Assembly: GCF_021168475.1 (NCBI RefSeq)
Contig: NZ_JAJOZT010000004.1
Location: 62,001-126,000 of the forward strand
Reading direction: 5' to 3'
Source of the DNA: Pseudoclavibacter sp. 13-3
GTDB lineage: Bacteria; Actinomycetota; Actinomycetes; Actinomycetales; Microbacteriaceae
Length of the DNA: 64,000 bases
The stretch's first letter is position 1. Every line of letters begins with the position of its first letter. Made by a program: the position numbers and the translations under genes. Shown one piece after another: positions 28,061-34,909 of the stretch. Below the pieces are notes generated by a model. The model was given only the letters and a program-made list of their open reading frames with translations, ran no database searches and was not told the DNA's origin.

Positions 28061-28840
28061 ATGATTGAACTGTTCGCTGAGCGCCCGCTCGAGGAAGCCC
28101 TCGCCGCGGCCCGCACCGCCCTTGATCGTCGCATCGTCGCGGGCTCATACGACCGCCGCCTGCCCGAGGTTGAGCCGGCCGTGCTCGCCGCTGAGATCAT
28201 GCCAGACCCGAAGCCTGTAACCGTGCTGTGGCTCGCACGTACGGCCTGGGCGTGGCTCTCGAACCAGACCGGGCTTGAGGTCGACGAAGTCGTGACCGCA
28301 GCAATCGCCGCGGAGCACCTGCACGCCGCGTGGCCGACCGAGCGGGTTACCGAGGCACAGACCACGTCCGAGCTCGCCGCACTCGTGGGAGACAAAGCAA
28401 CGGTCGCCCGCATGGGCCGCGCGATCGAGCAGCTGGGTGCGTTCGCAAACGTGTTCGGTCGCCTCGACGTCAGACCGACACCCGGTGCCGTCGACCGGAT
28501 CACCGCCGAGCTGCGGCTGCCGACGGCCGGGGCGAACACGGCTTACGTTCGGGAAATCTTGGGATCTCGCCCGAACCCGCACGCGCTGGGCCGTCCTGCG
28601 GCGAACGTGTCGCTGCTGGGCCCGTTCCCGACGATCACCGTCGAAGGCCGGGCGAATGACGTGGAGCTGGGTCAGAAGCTGGCTGCCGCGCAGCTGGAAC
28701 TTGCAAGATGGGGCGCACCGCAACTGGCCTCAGCGAACGCCGAGGCCGCGGCGTGGGCGACTGAGCAGCGCCCGCAGATCGAGGCGATGTTGACCGCGAG
28801 GCGTGACATGCTCGCAGCGGTCGACCGGCTTTCGCGGTAG
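28061..28840 (+). CDS. Unknown protein downstream of the capsid gene (259 aa)
   Basis: Starts at ATG 28061 after GAGAGAGGAAA, 74 nt past the capsid stop. The protein is soluble, mostly helical and Ala-rich, with no membrane segment. Its C-terminus is a long helix (AQLELARWGAPQLASANAEA) ending AMLTARRDMLAAVDRLSR. In phages the gene after the capsid often encodes a head decoration or connector protein, but I recognise no such family here. It could be a capsid-size or helper-hijacking factor; that is speculation. Confidence 0.75.
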   Translation: MIELFAERPLEEALAAARTALDRRIVAGSYDRRLPEVEPAVLAAEIMPDPKPVTVLWLARTAWAWLSNQTGLEVDEVVTAAIAAEHLHAAWPTERVTEAQTTSELAALVGDKATVARMGRAIEQLGAFANVFGRLDVRPTPGAVDRITAELRLPTAGANTAYVREILGSRPNPHALGRPAANVSLLGPFPTITVEGRANDVELGQKLAAAQLELARWGAPQLASANAEAAAWATEQRPQIEAMLTARRDMLAAVDRLSR

Positions 28841-28987
28841 ACTTGTCATCGGATCGAGAGCTCTTCGGGGCTTTCCAAGCGGCGTCGGTACCTTGTTGGC
28901 CGGCGCCGCTCTTCATGTCTCGCTACACTTGCCTCGTCGGGCGAACTACTCAACGAGAGACGCGCCGTTCGAAGACACCCCGGCACA

Positions 28988-29016
28988 CGCCCCTCGCACC
29001 CCCTCCGCGAGGGGCG
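28988..29016. terminator. Hairpin terminator between convergent element genes
   Basis: A 10-bp perfect stem (CGCCCCTCGC/GCGAGGGGCG) with a 9-nt loop lies between the rightward 259-aa gene and the leftward DUF2510 gene, and can end both transcripts. Confidence 0.75.
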
Positions 29017-29019
29017 ATC

Positions 29020-29538
29020 TCATGCGGCTGGCTGCATCGCTGTGCCGCGCTGCCCGCGACTGTATGCGTCGAACGCCTGGGCGATGTCGTTGCCGTCGTA
29101 CGGGGTCGCCTCGTCACCGTCCTCGGGCGCATCCTCGAACGCCTCGGATGCCGAGCGCACGATGCCTGTCCAGTCGTGGCCGTCGAACCACTGCAGCATG
29201 GTCGAGTCGTCCTTGTCGCGGTACCAGCCCGCCGGCGGCAGCACCGGGGGAGCGTACCGGCGGCGTGCACCATTCGGGGTGACCAACGCCGTCCACGCCT
29301 GCCCCGTCCACCAGCGCAGCAGCCCGTCGTCGAGCGTGTCCACGTACCAGCCAGCGGGCGGCAGCACCGGGCGTGCAGCTTCTGCCCGTGCTGCTTCGAG
29401 CACACGCCGTTCCTGCACCGTCTCGGCCACAGCCATCGTGCCCGTCGCAGCCAGGGTCACAGCCCCGGCGGTTGCTTTCCCGACCATGCCGAACATTGCG
29501 CACGGCAGATCCACCATCAGCCCCTTCAACAGCCCCAT
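29020..29538 (-). CDS. Protein with two DUF2510 domains
   Basis: 172 aa from ATG 29538 (GAAGGGA upstream). An N-terminal hydrophobic/glycine-rich segment (KATAGAVTLAATGTMAVAET, about 20-42) may associate with membrane. Two tandem DUF2510 motifs follow: PPAGWYVDTLDDGLLRWWTG with QAWT, and PPAGWYRDKDDSTMLQWFDG with HDWT. DUF2510 is an actinobacterial domain of unknown function, usually on membrane proteins and common in actinophages. It lies 2 nt after the HTH gene in a leftward operon, and could be a lysogenic-conversion or exclusion protein (inference). Confidence 0.8.
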   Translation of the reverse strand: MGLLKGLMVDLPCAMFGMVGKATAGAVTLAATGTMAVAETVQERRVLEAARAEAARPVLPPAGWYVDTLDDGLLRWWTGQAWTALVTPNGARRRYAPPVLPPAGWYRDKDDSTMLQWFDGHDWTGIVRSASEAFEDAPEDGDEATPYDGNDIAQAFDAYSRGQRGTAMQPAA

Positions 29539-29540
29539 GG

Positions 29541-29765
29541 TCAGATTCCCTTCTTCGCAGCCCATGTGCGCACCCGGCTCGACCCGGCCCGCAGCTCACT
29601 CATCCGTTCAACACTTGCCCGCGTCCAGCCCTCGACCGAGCCGATCACCGCGTCGGCCGGCACAACCCATGCCGCACCGTCACGCAGCGCCGCAGCAAGC
29701 GTGCTCTTCGAGACACCCAGGGCGGCCGCGACCTCAGCTCTCGACATGAACCGTCGCGTCGCCAT
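29541..29765 (-). CDS. Small helix-turn-helix DNA-binding protein (74 aa)
   Basis: A single HTH occupies the first half: FMSRAEVAAALGVSKSTLAA is a clear helix-turn-helix. The rest (VEGWTRASVERMSEL) is helical with a basic tail. ATG 29765 shares one base with the stop of the upstream micro-gene; a GTG at 29768 would add one residue. Probably the regulator of this leftward operon or a second excisionase-like factor. Confidence 0.75.
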   Translation of the reverse strand: MATRRFMSRAEVAAALGVSKSTLAAALRDGAAWVVPADAVIGSVEGWTRASVERMSELRAGSSRVRTWAAKKGI

Positions 29766-29848
29766 CACGCAGCCACCCGCTCGTCGCGCAGCGCAACCAT
29801 CATCGCGCCCCAGTCGGCCTGCTCCTCGATCGTCTGTTCGTTCATCAT
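29765..29848 (-). CDS. 27-residue micro-protein at the head of the leftward operon
   Basis: Reads MMNEQTIEEQADWGAMMVAL then RDERVAA. It has a good ribosome site (GAGGGAGA at 29850-29857) and its TGA shares a base with the ATG of the HTH gene, so it is either a translated micro-protein or a leader that couples translation to the HTH protein. No homologue recognised. Confidence 0.5.
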   Translation of the reverse strand: MMNEQTIEEQADWGAMMVALRDERVAA

Positions 29849-30242
29849 GTCTCCCTCGCTCGCGTCAACTCGATGACACGAACACTACACACACTCGAAT
29901 GGGAAACACAAACCCAACCAGACAAACGCATTCCCTTGATGCAGGAACAGGCCAGCTAAATGCGACCCAGAACAGCCCACAGGGCACCCCAGGCCCCGCC
30001 CACGCACACACGCACACACACGACACACGCCCACAAGCCCGTGAACGAGCCGCAGGCGAAGCCCTTGCAACCACTGGGATGCAGACCCCCGGCAGGGAGG
30101 CCCCCACCCCAGAAAAACCAAACGACCGCCCCGCGTCTGCTGCTCGCTGTGCGCGCGGGTTTCAGAAAGTTTTTTTCGGCCCTTATTGTGTACACTTTTG
30201 GTAGGGCATTTGGCGGTTCTGGGTGTACAGGTTGGAGTGGTC
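29849..30242. other. Divergent intergenic region of the element
   Basis: 394 nt with no convincing gene. 29995-30040 is low-complexity CA-rich sequence (repeats of CACACG/ACACAC). 30130-30159 holds a possible stem CCCGCG/CGCGGG, followed after 10 nt by seven T (30170-30176). The palindrome GTGTACAC at 30188-30195 and GTGTAC at 30223-30228 resemble the TGTG...CACA operators at 23330-23376. This stretch should contain the promoters of both the leftward micro-protein operon and the rightward 189-aa gene. Confidence 0.5.
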
Positions 30243-30812
30243 GTGATCGGTTTCTGGGAGCAGGAGCGTGAGACGTTCGAGGGCTGGGTGCATGCCCGGT
30301 TCGAGCAGTTCCAGCGTGAGACGAACGGTGAGGTGTTGTCTGCGCGTCGGGTTGCTCGGGCTCGTCTCGACGGCAAGGCCCTGCCGAAGTGGCTGACCGG
30401 GCCGGATTGGCTCGTGGGCTGGCAGGGTCCGTGGGAGACGCTCAAGGCTGGCGGGTGGTATTCGGAGGAGTTCGTGTGCTGGGTCGAGAAGGATCGGCAG
30501 GCGCGGCGGATCACGTGGCGTCAGTGGCAGATCTCGGCCAAGCAGCACATTGAGAAGCCGACGTACGAGGATTGGGCGGAGTCAGTCGATGCGGTCGCTG
30601 ACCTGGCGGAGTATCGGCGGCTGGCGGACTCGTTCGACACGCTCGTCGCCCAGGCTCGTGAGGCTGGTGCGCCGTGGCCGGTGATCGTGGAGGCTACGGG
30701 CATGGGGCGTGCGACGTTGTGGAATCGGCGGCGCGTCCACGGGGCTCCACGGCTGCTGCTGCAACGCCCGCACACGGCGCCGGTCGAGCGAGACGCCTCA
30801 GAACCGTTCTAA
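30243..30812 (+). CDS. Unknown Trp-rich element protein with C-terminal HTH (189 aa)
   Basis: Starts at GTG 30243 with GGAG 5 nt upstream; a longer upstream start would run through the operator region. The first 110 residues are rich in Trp and aromatic residues (FWEQERETFEGWVHARFEQF, WLTGPDWLVGWQGPWETL). The C-terminal part resembles a helix-turn-helix (PWPVIVEATGMGRATLWNRR). Base use differs from the neighbours in being GT-rich. Last gene before the right end. No family recognised; a nucleic-acid-binding role is likely. Confidence 0.7.
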   Translation: MIGFWEQERETFEGWVHARFEQFQRETNGEVLSARRVARARLDGKALPKWLTGPDWLVGWQGPWETLKAGGWYSEEFVCWVEKDRQARRITWRQWQISAKQHIEKPTYEDWAESVDAVADLAEYRRLADSFDTLVAQAREAGAPWPVIVEATGMGRATLWNRRRVHGAPRLLLQRPHTAPVERDASEPF

Positions 30813-30881
30813 AGGCTGGTCACTGTGGCGTCGTGCTGAGGGCAACGTCAGCCGGGCGAACGTGGTGCGCAAGCTCAAGCA

Positions 30882-30898
30882 GGCACGATTCAGGCACA
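30882..30898 (+). repeat. Putative integrase arm site, right
   Basis: GGCACGATTCAGGCACA matches the left 17-mer (21516-21532) at 14 of 17 positions, including both GGCAC units with the same 11-bp spacing and the same orientation. It lies 104 bp inside the right att core, in the 190-nt gene-free end (30813-31002) that holds nothing else I can identify. Confidence 0.5.
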
Positions 30899-31002
30899 AA
30901 GGGTCTCAATTGGAGCCTATTGTCGCTGACCGCGCACATCCTCTCCCCCGGTATTGTGCGGATCTCCGCCTACTGATCGGGGTGCATGGTGGCAATAGCG
31001 AA

Positions 31003-31024
31003 TTCGACTCCCACCTTGGGCACC
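31003..31024 (+). repeat. Right attachment core
   Basis: Exact 22-bp copy of the tRNA-Leu 3' end (21441-21462) with no upstream tRNA sequence attached, as expected for the distal end of an element that restored the tRNA on integration. Chromosomal sequence resumes at 31025. Confidence 0.92.
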
Positions 31025-31064
31025 GATCTCGCACCGTCGTTTCTCAGCCGTGCGACGCCGCGTC

Positions 31065-31070
31065 TACACT
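31065..31070 (+). promoter_or_regulatory. Putative -10 box for a leaderless hydrolase transcript
   Basis: TACACT ends 6 nt before the GTG at 31077, with TCTCAG 17 nt further upstream as a weak -35. This spacing would place the transcription start at or next to the start codon, a common leaderless arrangement in actinobacteria. It lies 40 nt beyond the element's right end. Confidence 0.4.
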
Positions 31071-31076
31071 CATGAG

Positions 31077-32768
31077 GTGACTCCCACCCCGCGCGCACCG
31101 CTCGTCCGCGTCTCACAGTGGACCTTTCGCGTGCTGAGCCGGCACTTCGATCTGGTCGGACTCGTCGTCGGCCTGAACCTCTTCTGGGCGTCGCTCACCC
31201 CTTCGCTCATGCCCCGCAGCTGGTACTGGCAGGGCCTGATCAGCGGCATCCTCGTGATCATCGGCTACGGTCTCGGCACACTCTCGGGGCATATCGTTCG
31301 AGCGCTGATCGGCTGGCGCCCGTCGAAGCTCGTCGGGCAGCGCATCGCACTGGCGTGTCTCGCACTCGTGATGGTCGTGAACCTCTACTGGTTGTCGGTC
31401 TATGTCTCGTGGCAGGACAGCGTGTACCCGCTGAGCGGTTTCACGCGTCCGCAGCTGAACCTCTGGCAGATCATCGGGCAGACCGCGCTGATCGTGCTCA
31501 TGACCAGCGCCGTCGCCTGGAGCATCCTGCTGCTGATCAGGATCGCTCGACGCACGATCCGCACATTCTGGCGGTTTCTGCTGCGTCGCAACGGCATTCG
31601 CCGCATGCCGCAGTTCTTCGGCCGCACCGTGGCGTTCGTGGTGGTCATCGTCGTGCTGGCACTCGTGTTCGACACCAGTGTGCGACCCACGCTCCTCGGT
31701 GTCATGGACAGCTTCTACACCACCAAGAACGACCGTGACGCGGGGCTCGAGCAGCCGACCGATCCGCTGAGGTCCGGCAGCGACGCATCCCTCGTCTCGT
31801 GGAACTCTCTGGGCTGGCCGGGCAAGACCTTCGTCCAGAGCGGCCCGACCACCGACGAGATCCAGTCGTTCAACCCCGGGCAGCCGACGGTCGACCCCAT
31901 TCGCGTGTACGTCGGCAAAGAGTTCTCGAACAACATCTCGGAACAGGCGCGCATCGCCGTCAAGGAGCTCCAGCGCACCGACGCCTTCGACCGCCAGGCA
32001 CTGCAGATCGTGATCGTCACCGGCACCGGCTGGGTCGACACGCAGTCGACGAGACCGCTCGAGTATCTCTACAACGGCGACGTGGCGACCGTGTCGATGC
32101 AGTACTCGTTTCTGCCCAGCGCGCTGTCGTTCCTCTTCGACCGCGATCGTGTGGAGCAGACCGCTCGCTCGCTGATCACCGGCGTTCGCGACGCGATCGA
32201 CCAGCATCAGGAGCAGACCGGTCACCGCCCCAAGCTCTTCGTCTATGCGCAGAGTCTCGGCGCCTACGGCACGCAGAACGCCTTTCCCGACCTGAGCGAT
32301 CTCGTCTCGGGCACAGACGGCGTCGTCTTCGCCGGCACTCCCGGCATCACCGAGACGCATCAGCGCATGACCGCCATGCGCGACGGCTCTCCCTGCGTCG
32401 AGACAGAGGGAGAGTCGGTGCTCTTCGTCGAGCGCCGCGAAGAGATCGACGCGGGCTGCGCCGGTCGCCCACGGCTGATGTACATGCAGAACGTCTCAGA
32501 CCCGGTGGTGAAATGGCAGAGCAGTCTGATCTGGCGTGAGCCCGACTGGGTGGCCGTCGAGAAGGCGAAGGGCCAGCTCACCCCGTATTTCACGTGGATG
32601 CCTGGGGTCACCTACCTGCAGATGACCCTCGACATGCTCATCTCGGGTTGGGCGCCGGCGCTCTACGGCCACAACTACGGGTCGAGTGCCGTTCCGGCCT
32701 GGCAGCGGCTGTCAGGGGTGCAGTGGGACGACGCCCGGGCCGACCGGCTGATGAAGACCATCGAGTGA
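31077..32768 (+). CDS. Membrane alpha/beta-hydrolase (Abhydrolase_9 type)
   Basis: 563 aa from GTG 31077; a GTG at 31050 would add nine residues. The N-terminal about 200 residues contain several membrane segments (LVVGLNLFWASLTPSLMP, ILVIIGYGLG, IALACLALVMVVNLYW, TALIVLMTSAVAWSILLLI, VAFVVVIVVLALVF), matching the Abhydrolase_9_N region. The C-terminal part is an alpha/beta-hydrolase with nucleophile elbow FVYAQSLGAYG (Ser393). Substrates of this actinobacterial family are unknown; a lipid or cell-envelope ester is often assumed. No ribosome site is evident, consistent with a leaderless mRNA. Confidence 0.88.
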   Translation: MTPTPRAPLVRVSQWTFRVLSRHFDLVGLVVGLNLFWASLTPSLMPRSWYWQGLISGILVIIGYGLGTLSGHIVRALIGWRPSKLVGQRIALACLALVMVVNLYWLSVYVSWQDSVYPLSGFTRPQLNLWQIIGQTALIVLMTSAVAWSILLLIRIARRTIRTFWRFLLRRNGIRRMPQFFGRTVAFVVVIVVLALVFDTSVRPTLLGVMDSFYTTKNDRDAGLEQPTDPLRSGSDASLVSWNSLGWPGKTFVQSGPTTDEIQSFNPGQPTVDPIRVYVGKEFSNNISEQARIAVKELQRTDAFDRQALQIVIVTGTGWVDTQSTRPLEYLYNGDVATVSMQYSFLPSALSFLFDRDRVEQTARSLITGVRDAIDQHQEQTGHRPKLFVYAQSLGAYGTQNAFPDLSDLVSGTDGVVFAGTPGITETHQRMTAMRDGSPCVETEGESVLFVERREEIDAGCAGRPRLMYMQNVSDPVVKWQSSLIWREPDWVAVEKAKGQLTPYFTWMPGVTYLQMTLDMLISGWAPALYGHNYGSSAVPAWQRLSGVQWDDARADRLMKTIE

Positions 32769-32789
32769 TCGGCGTGCGGCGTCGGCGCC

Positions 32790-34073
32790 TCAGCGCATTC
32801 CCGCCCACGTCGGCACCGCCGCGACGACCCAGCCGACCGCCGGCCCGACGAGGCACATCAGGCCTGCATAGATCAGCATGCGCCGGTAGTACCAGTCGCG
32901 GATGCTCTCGCCCACGTTGGCCAGCAGCATCGCCCCGTTCGTCGAGAACGGACTGATGTCGACGATCGTGGCAGAGAAGGCCAGTGCAGCGACGAATCCG
33001 GCGACGCTCACCTGGCCCTGCTGCAGGAAGGGAACGGCCAGGGCGATCACGACGCCGATGATGCCGAGCGACGAGGCGAGCGCCGAGACGAAGCCGGCGA
33101 GGTAGAAGAGCAGCAGCGCCGCGACCAGCGGTATCGCAATCGCCTGGATCCCGCCTGAGACCCACTCCACGGTGCCGGCCGACTCGAGCACCGCGATGTA
33201 GGTCAGCACCCCGGTGATCAGCACGAGAACTGACCAAGAGACGCGTTTCAGCGCCTGGGCGCCCTCGTCGGGACTGATGCAGGCCAAGACGATTCCGATC
33301 CCGAGGCAGACCACGCCGATGTTCAGGTTGACGATCAAGACGAGCACGACCATGACCGCGAGGCCCACCAGGGTGAGCGTTTGGGAGCGATTGGGGCGCC
33401 CGACGCGAGTCACCGTTCCGATTGCGCCGGACGAGGTGCCGGTGACGACCGTCGGAGCGGCCTGCCCGGCCATCTCGGGATCGTCTCGCCCGCGCAGCAC
33501 GAACCAGGTGACCAGGGCGAAGAGCACGTTCAGCACGAACGGAATGACGAAGAGCACGACCGGGGCGGTCGGCAGCCCCTGCTTCGCGAGATAGCCGTTG
33601 ATGAACACCCCGTACACGCTGATCGGCGAGAAGGCGCCCGCCAGAGCACCGTGCACGACCAAGAGGCCCATCATCAGCTGATTGATGCGATTGCGACGGG
33701 CGAAGCTCAGTGCCAGCGGAGTGATGATCGCAACCGCGAACAGGGCGCCGCTGGCGATCAGCGCGGCGGTGAGCAGAAAGAAGATCCACGGAGCGAACTG
33801 GTGACGTCTGCCGATCACCTTCATGCAGGCGCCGACGAGCACCTCAATCGCTCCGTTGTTCTGCGCGAACCCGAAGAGAAACGTCAGCCCCAGCAGTGAG
33901 ACGAACAGATCGACGGGGAACCCCGCCCAGATCTCTTTGACGTCCATGCCGAGCATGGACGACCCCAGCGCGAACGCGGCGACGAAGCCGAGAATGCCCA
34001 TGTTGACGCCTCGCCAGGTGGCGAACGCGAACATGACGGCGAGCAGCAGGATGGAGACGATTTCTGGACTCAT
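32790..34073 (-). CDS. MatC/SLC13-like dicarboxylate carrier
   Basis: 427-residue integral membrane protein from ATG 34073. Many hydrophobic segments span the whole length. The N-terminal part (WRGVNMGILGFVAAFALGSS, IWAGFPVDLFVSLLGLTFLF then GFAQNNGAIE) resembles MatC-type malonate/dicarboxylate carriers of the ion-transporter superfamily; the second half repeats the fold with ATIVDISPFSTNGAMLLAN. The substrate is probably a C3-C4 dicarboxylate, which is family-level inference. It converges on the hydrolase gene. Confidence 0.78.
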   Translation of the reverse strand: MSPEIVSILLLAVMFAFATWRGVNMGILGFVAAFALGSSMLGMDVKEIWAGFPVDLFVSLLGLTFLFGFAQNNGAIEVLVGACMKVIGRRHQFAPWIFFLLTAALIASGALFAVAIITPLALSFARRNRINQLMMGLLVVHGALAGAFSPISVYGVFINGYLAKQGLPTAPVVLFVIPFVLNVLFALVTWFVLRGRDDPEMAGQAAPTVVTGTSSGAIGTVTRVGRPNRSQTLTLVGLAVMVVLVLIVNLNIGVVCLGIGIVLACISPDEGAQALKRVSWSVLVLITGVLTYIAVLESAGTVEWVSGGIQAIAIPLVAALLLFYLAGFVSALASSLGIIGVVIALAVPFLQQGQVSVAGFVAALAFSATIVDISPFSTNGAMLLANVGESIRDWYYRRMLIYAGLMCLVGPAVGWVVAAVPTWAGMR

Positions 34074-34245
34074 GGACGAGAGACTTTCGACGTGTTGCAC
34101 ATCTGGCGGGCGGTATCGCCGGCATCATTGTGCGGAGGCTGGGCTGCGGCGGCTCGTGGCCACGGGCCCGCAGACCGGCGGTATCGGTCACAGGGCCGAG
34201 TCGATGATACCGTGCGCGACGGCGAGCATCGCTCAGATCGGCGGC

Positions 34246-34899
34246 TCAGCGCTCGCTGGAGCCGCCGATCTGAGAGACGACCCGCCAGCCGCCGGTGACG
34301 GTGCGGTCGAGGAGGATTCCCCCGCCGTTCTCCAGATGCAGCGGCTCGTCGTACTCGATGGCCTCAAGCGTGCACCGGATCAGCGTGCCGTGGGCGACAG
34401 CGACCACGGCGTCTGCGGGTGCACGCGTCTCAGCGATGAGGGCGAGCGCACGCAGTCCCCTCGAGCGCACCGATTCGATGGGCTCGGCTCCATCGATGCG
34501 CTCGTGCGAGATCAGCCAGTCGAGGGCGAACCCCTGCCGACGCCGCTGCTCGGGCACCTGATACCGGTCGAAGAGCTCGCCGAAGGTGAGCCCCTCAGCC
34601 GCACCGTAGCGTCGTTCGCACAGGTCGTCGATCCATGCCGACGGCACGACGCCGAGGCTCGCGGCGATCTCGCGCGCCGTCTCACGCGCACGCCGCTGCG
34701 GCGAGCTGACCACGGCATCCCACTCGCGGCCCGTCTGCGACCGTAACTGGCCGGCATCAGGCTGGCCGGCGAGCAGTGCACCGGTGCGTCGAGCCTGCGC
34801 ACGGCCGCGGTCGTTGAGCCCGTGATCGCTCTCGCCCTGGATTCGGCCGACCGTGTTGAGATCGGTCTCTCCATGTCGGATCAGCGCGATGCGGGTCAT
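34246..34899 (-). CDS. Histidine phosphatase family protein
   Basis: 217-residue member of the phosphoglycerate mutase-like branch. The catalytic RHG motif is Arg8-His9-Gly10 (IALIRHGETDLN), with the distal acid/base region WIDDLCERRYGAAEGLTFGE and the second histidine in VAVAHGTLIR. Members include cofactor-dependent mutases, alpha-ribazole and broad phosphatases; the exact substrate is not clear. Its start lies 10 nt from the stop of the FAD oxidase gene, so they may be cotranscribed. Confidence 0.9.
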   Translation of the reverse strand: MTRIALIRHGETDLNTVGRIQGESDHGLNDRGRAQARRTGALLAGQPDAGQLRSQTGREWDAVVSSPQRRARETAREIAASLGVVPSAWIDDLCERRYGAAEGLTFGELFDRYQVPEQRRRQGFALDWLISHERIDGAEPIESVRSRGLRALALIAETRAPADAVVAVAHGTLIRCTLEAIEYDEPLHLENGGGILLDRTVTGGWRVVSQIGGSSER

Positions 34900-34909
34900 G
34901 CTGCCCCGA

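Larger units (their letters stand above)
21441..31024. mobile_element. Integrated phage satellite / reduced prophage encoding its own capsid
   Basis: A 9.6-kb element between exact 22-bp repeats, the left one inside tRNA-Leu. Order: integrase and an unknown protein (leftward); palindromic operators; rightward excisionase-like protein, two unknown proteins, winged-helix replication candidate, iteron-like origin, three small proteins, scaffold, HK97-fold capsid and an unknown 259-aa protein; then leftward DUF2510, HTH and micro-protein genes, and a rightward unknown HTH protein. No terminase, portal, protease, tail or lysis gene is recognisable. Size and content resemble phiRv1/phiRv2 of M. tuberculosis and capsid-forming PICIs; homology to them is not established here. 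Confidence 0.88.

Noticed and set aside
29995-30040. CACACG/ACACAC repeats considered as a CRISPR array or iterons
   Set aside because: Simple low-complexity sequence with no regular repeat-spacer pattern and no cas genes anywhere in the window.
28843-30204. Plus-strand 453-codon frame opposite the DUF2510/HTH operon
   Set aside because: Antisense to three coupled leftward genes and rich in Arg/Pro/His/Ser; no homology features.
29885-30514. Minus-strand 209-codon frame across the divergent region and the 189-aa gene
   Set aside because: Low-complexity Cys/Arg/Ser-rich translation over the CA-rich stretch; no ribosome site and it conflicts with the better-supported plus-strand gene.
30709-31080. 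Plus-strand 123-codon frame running across the right att site
   Set aside because: Starts inside the 189-aa gene in another frame and crosses the attachment core; no protein features.
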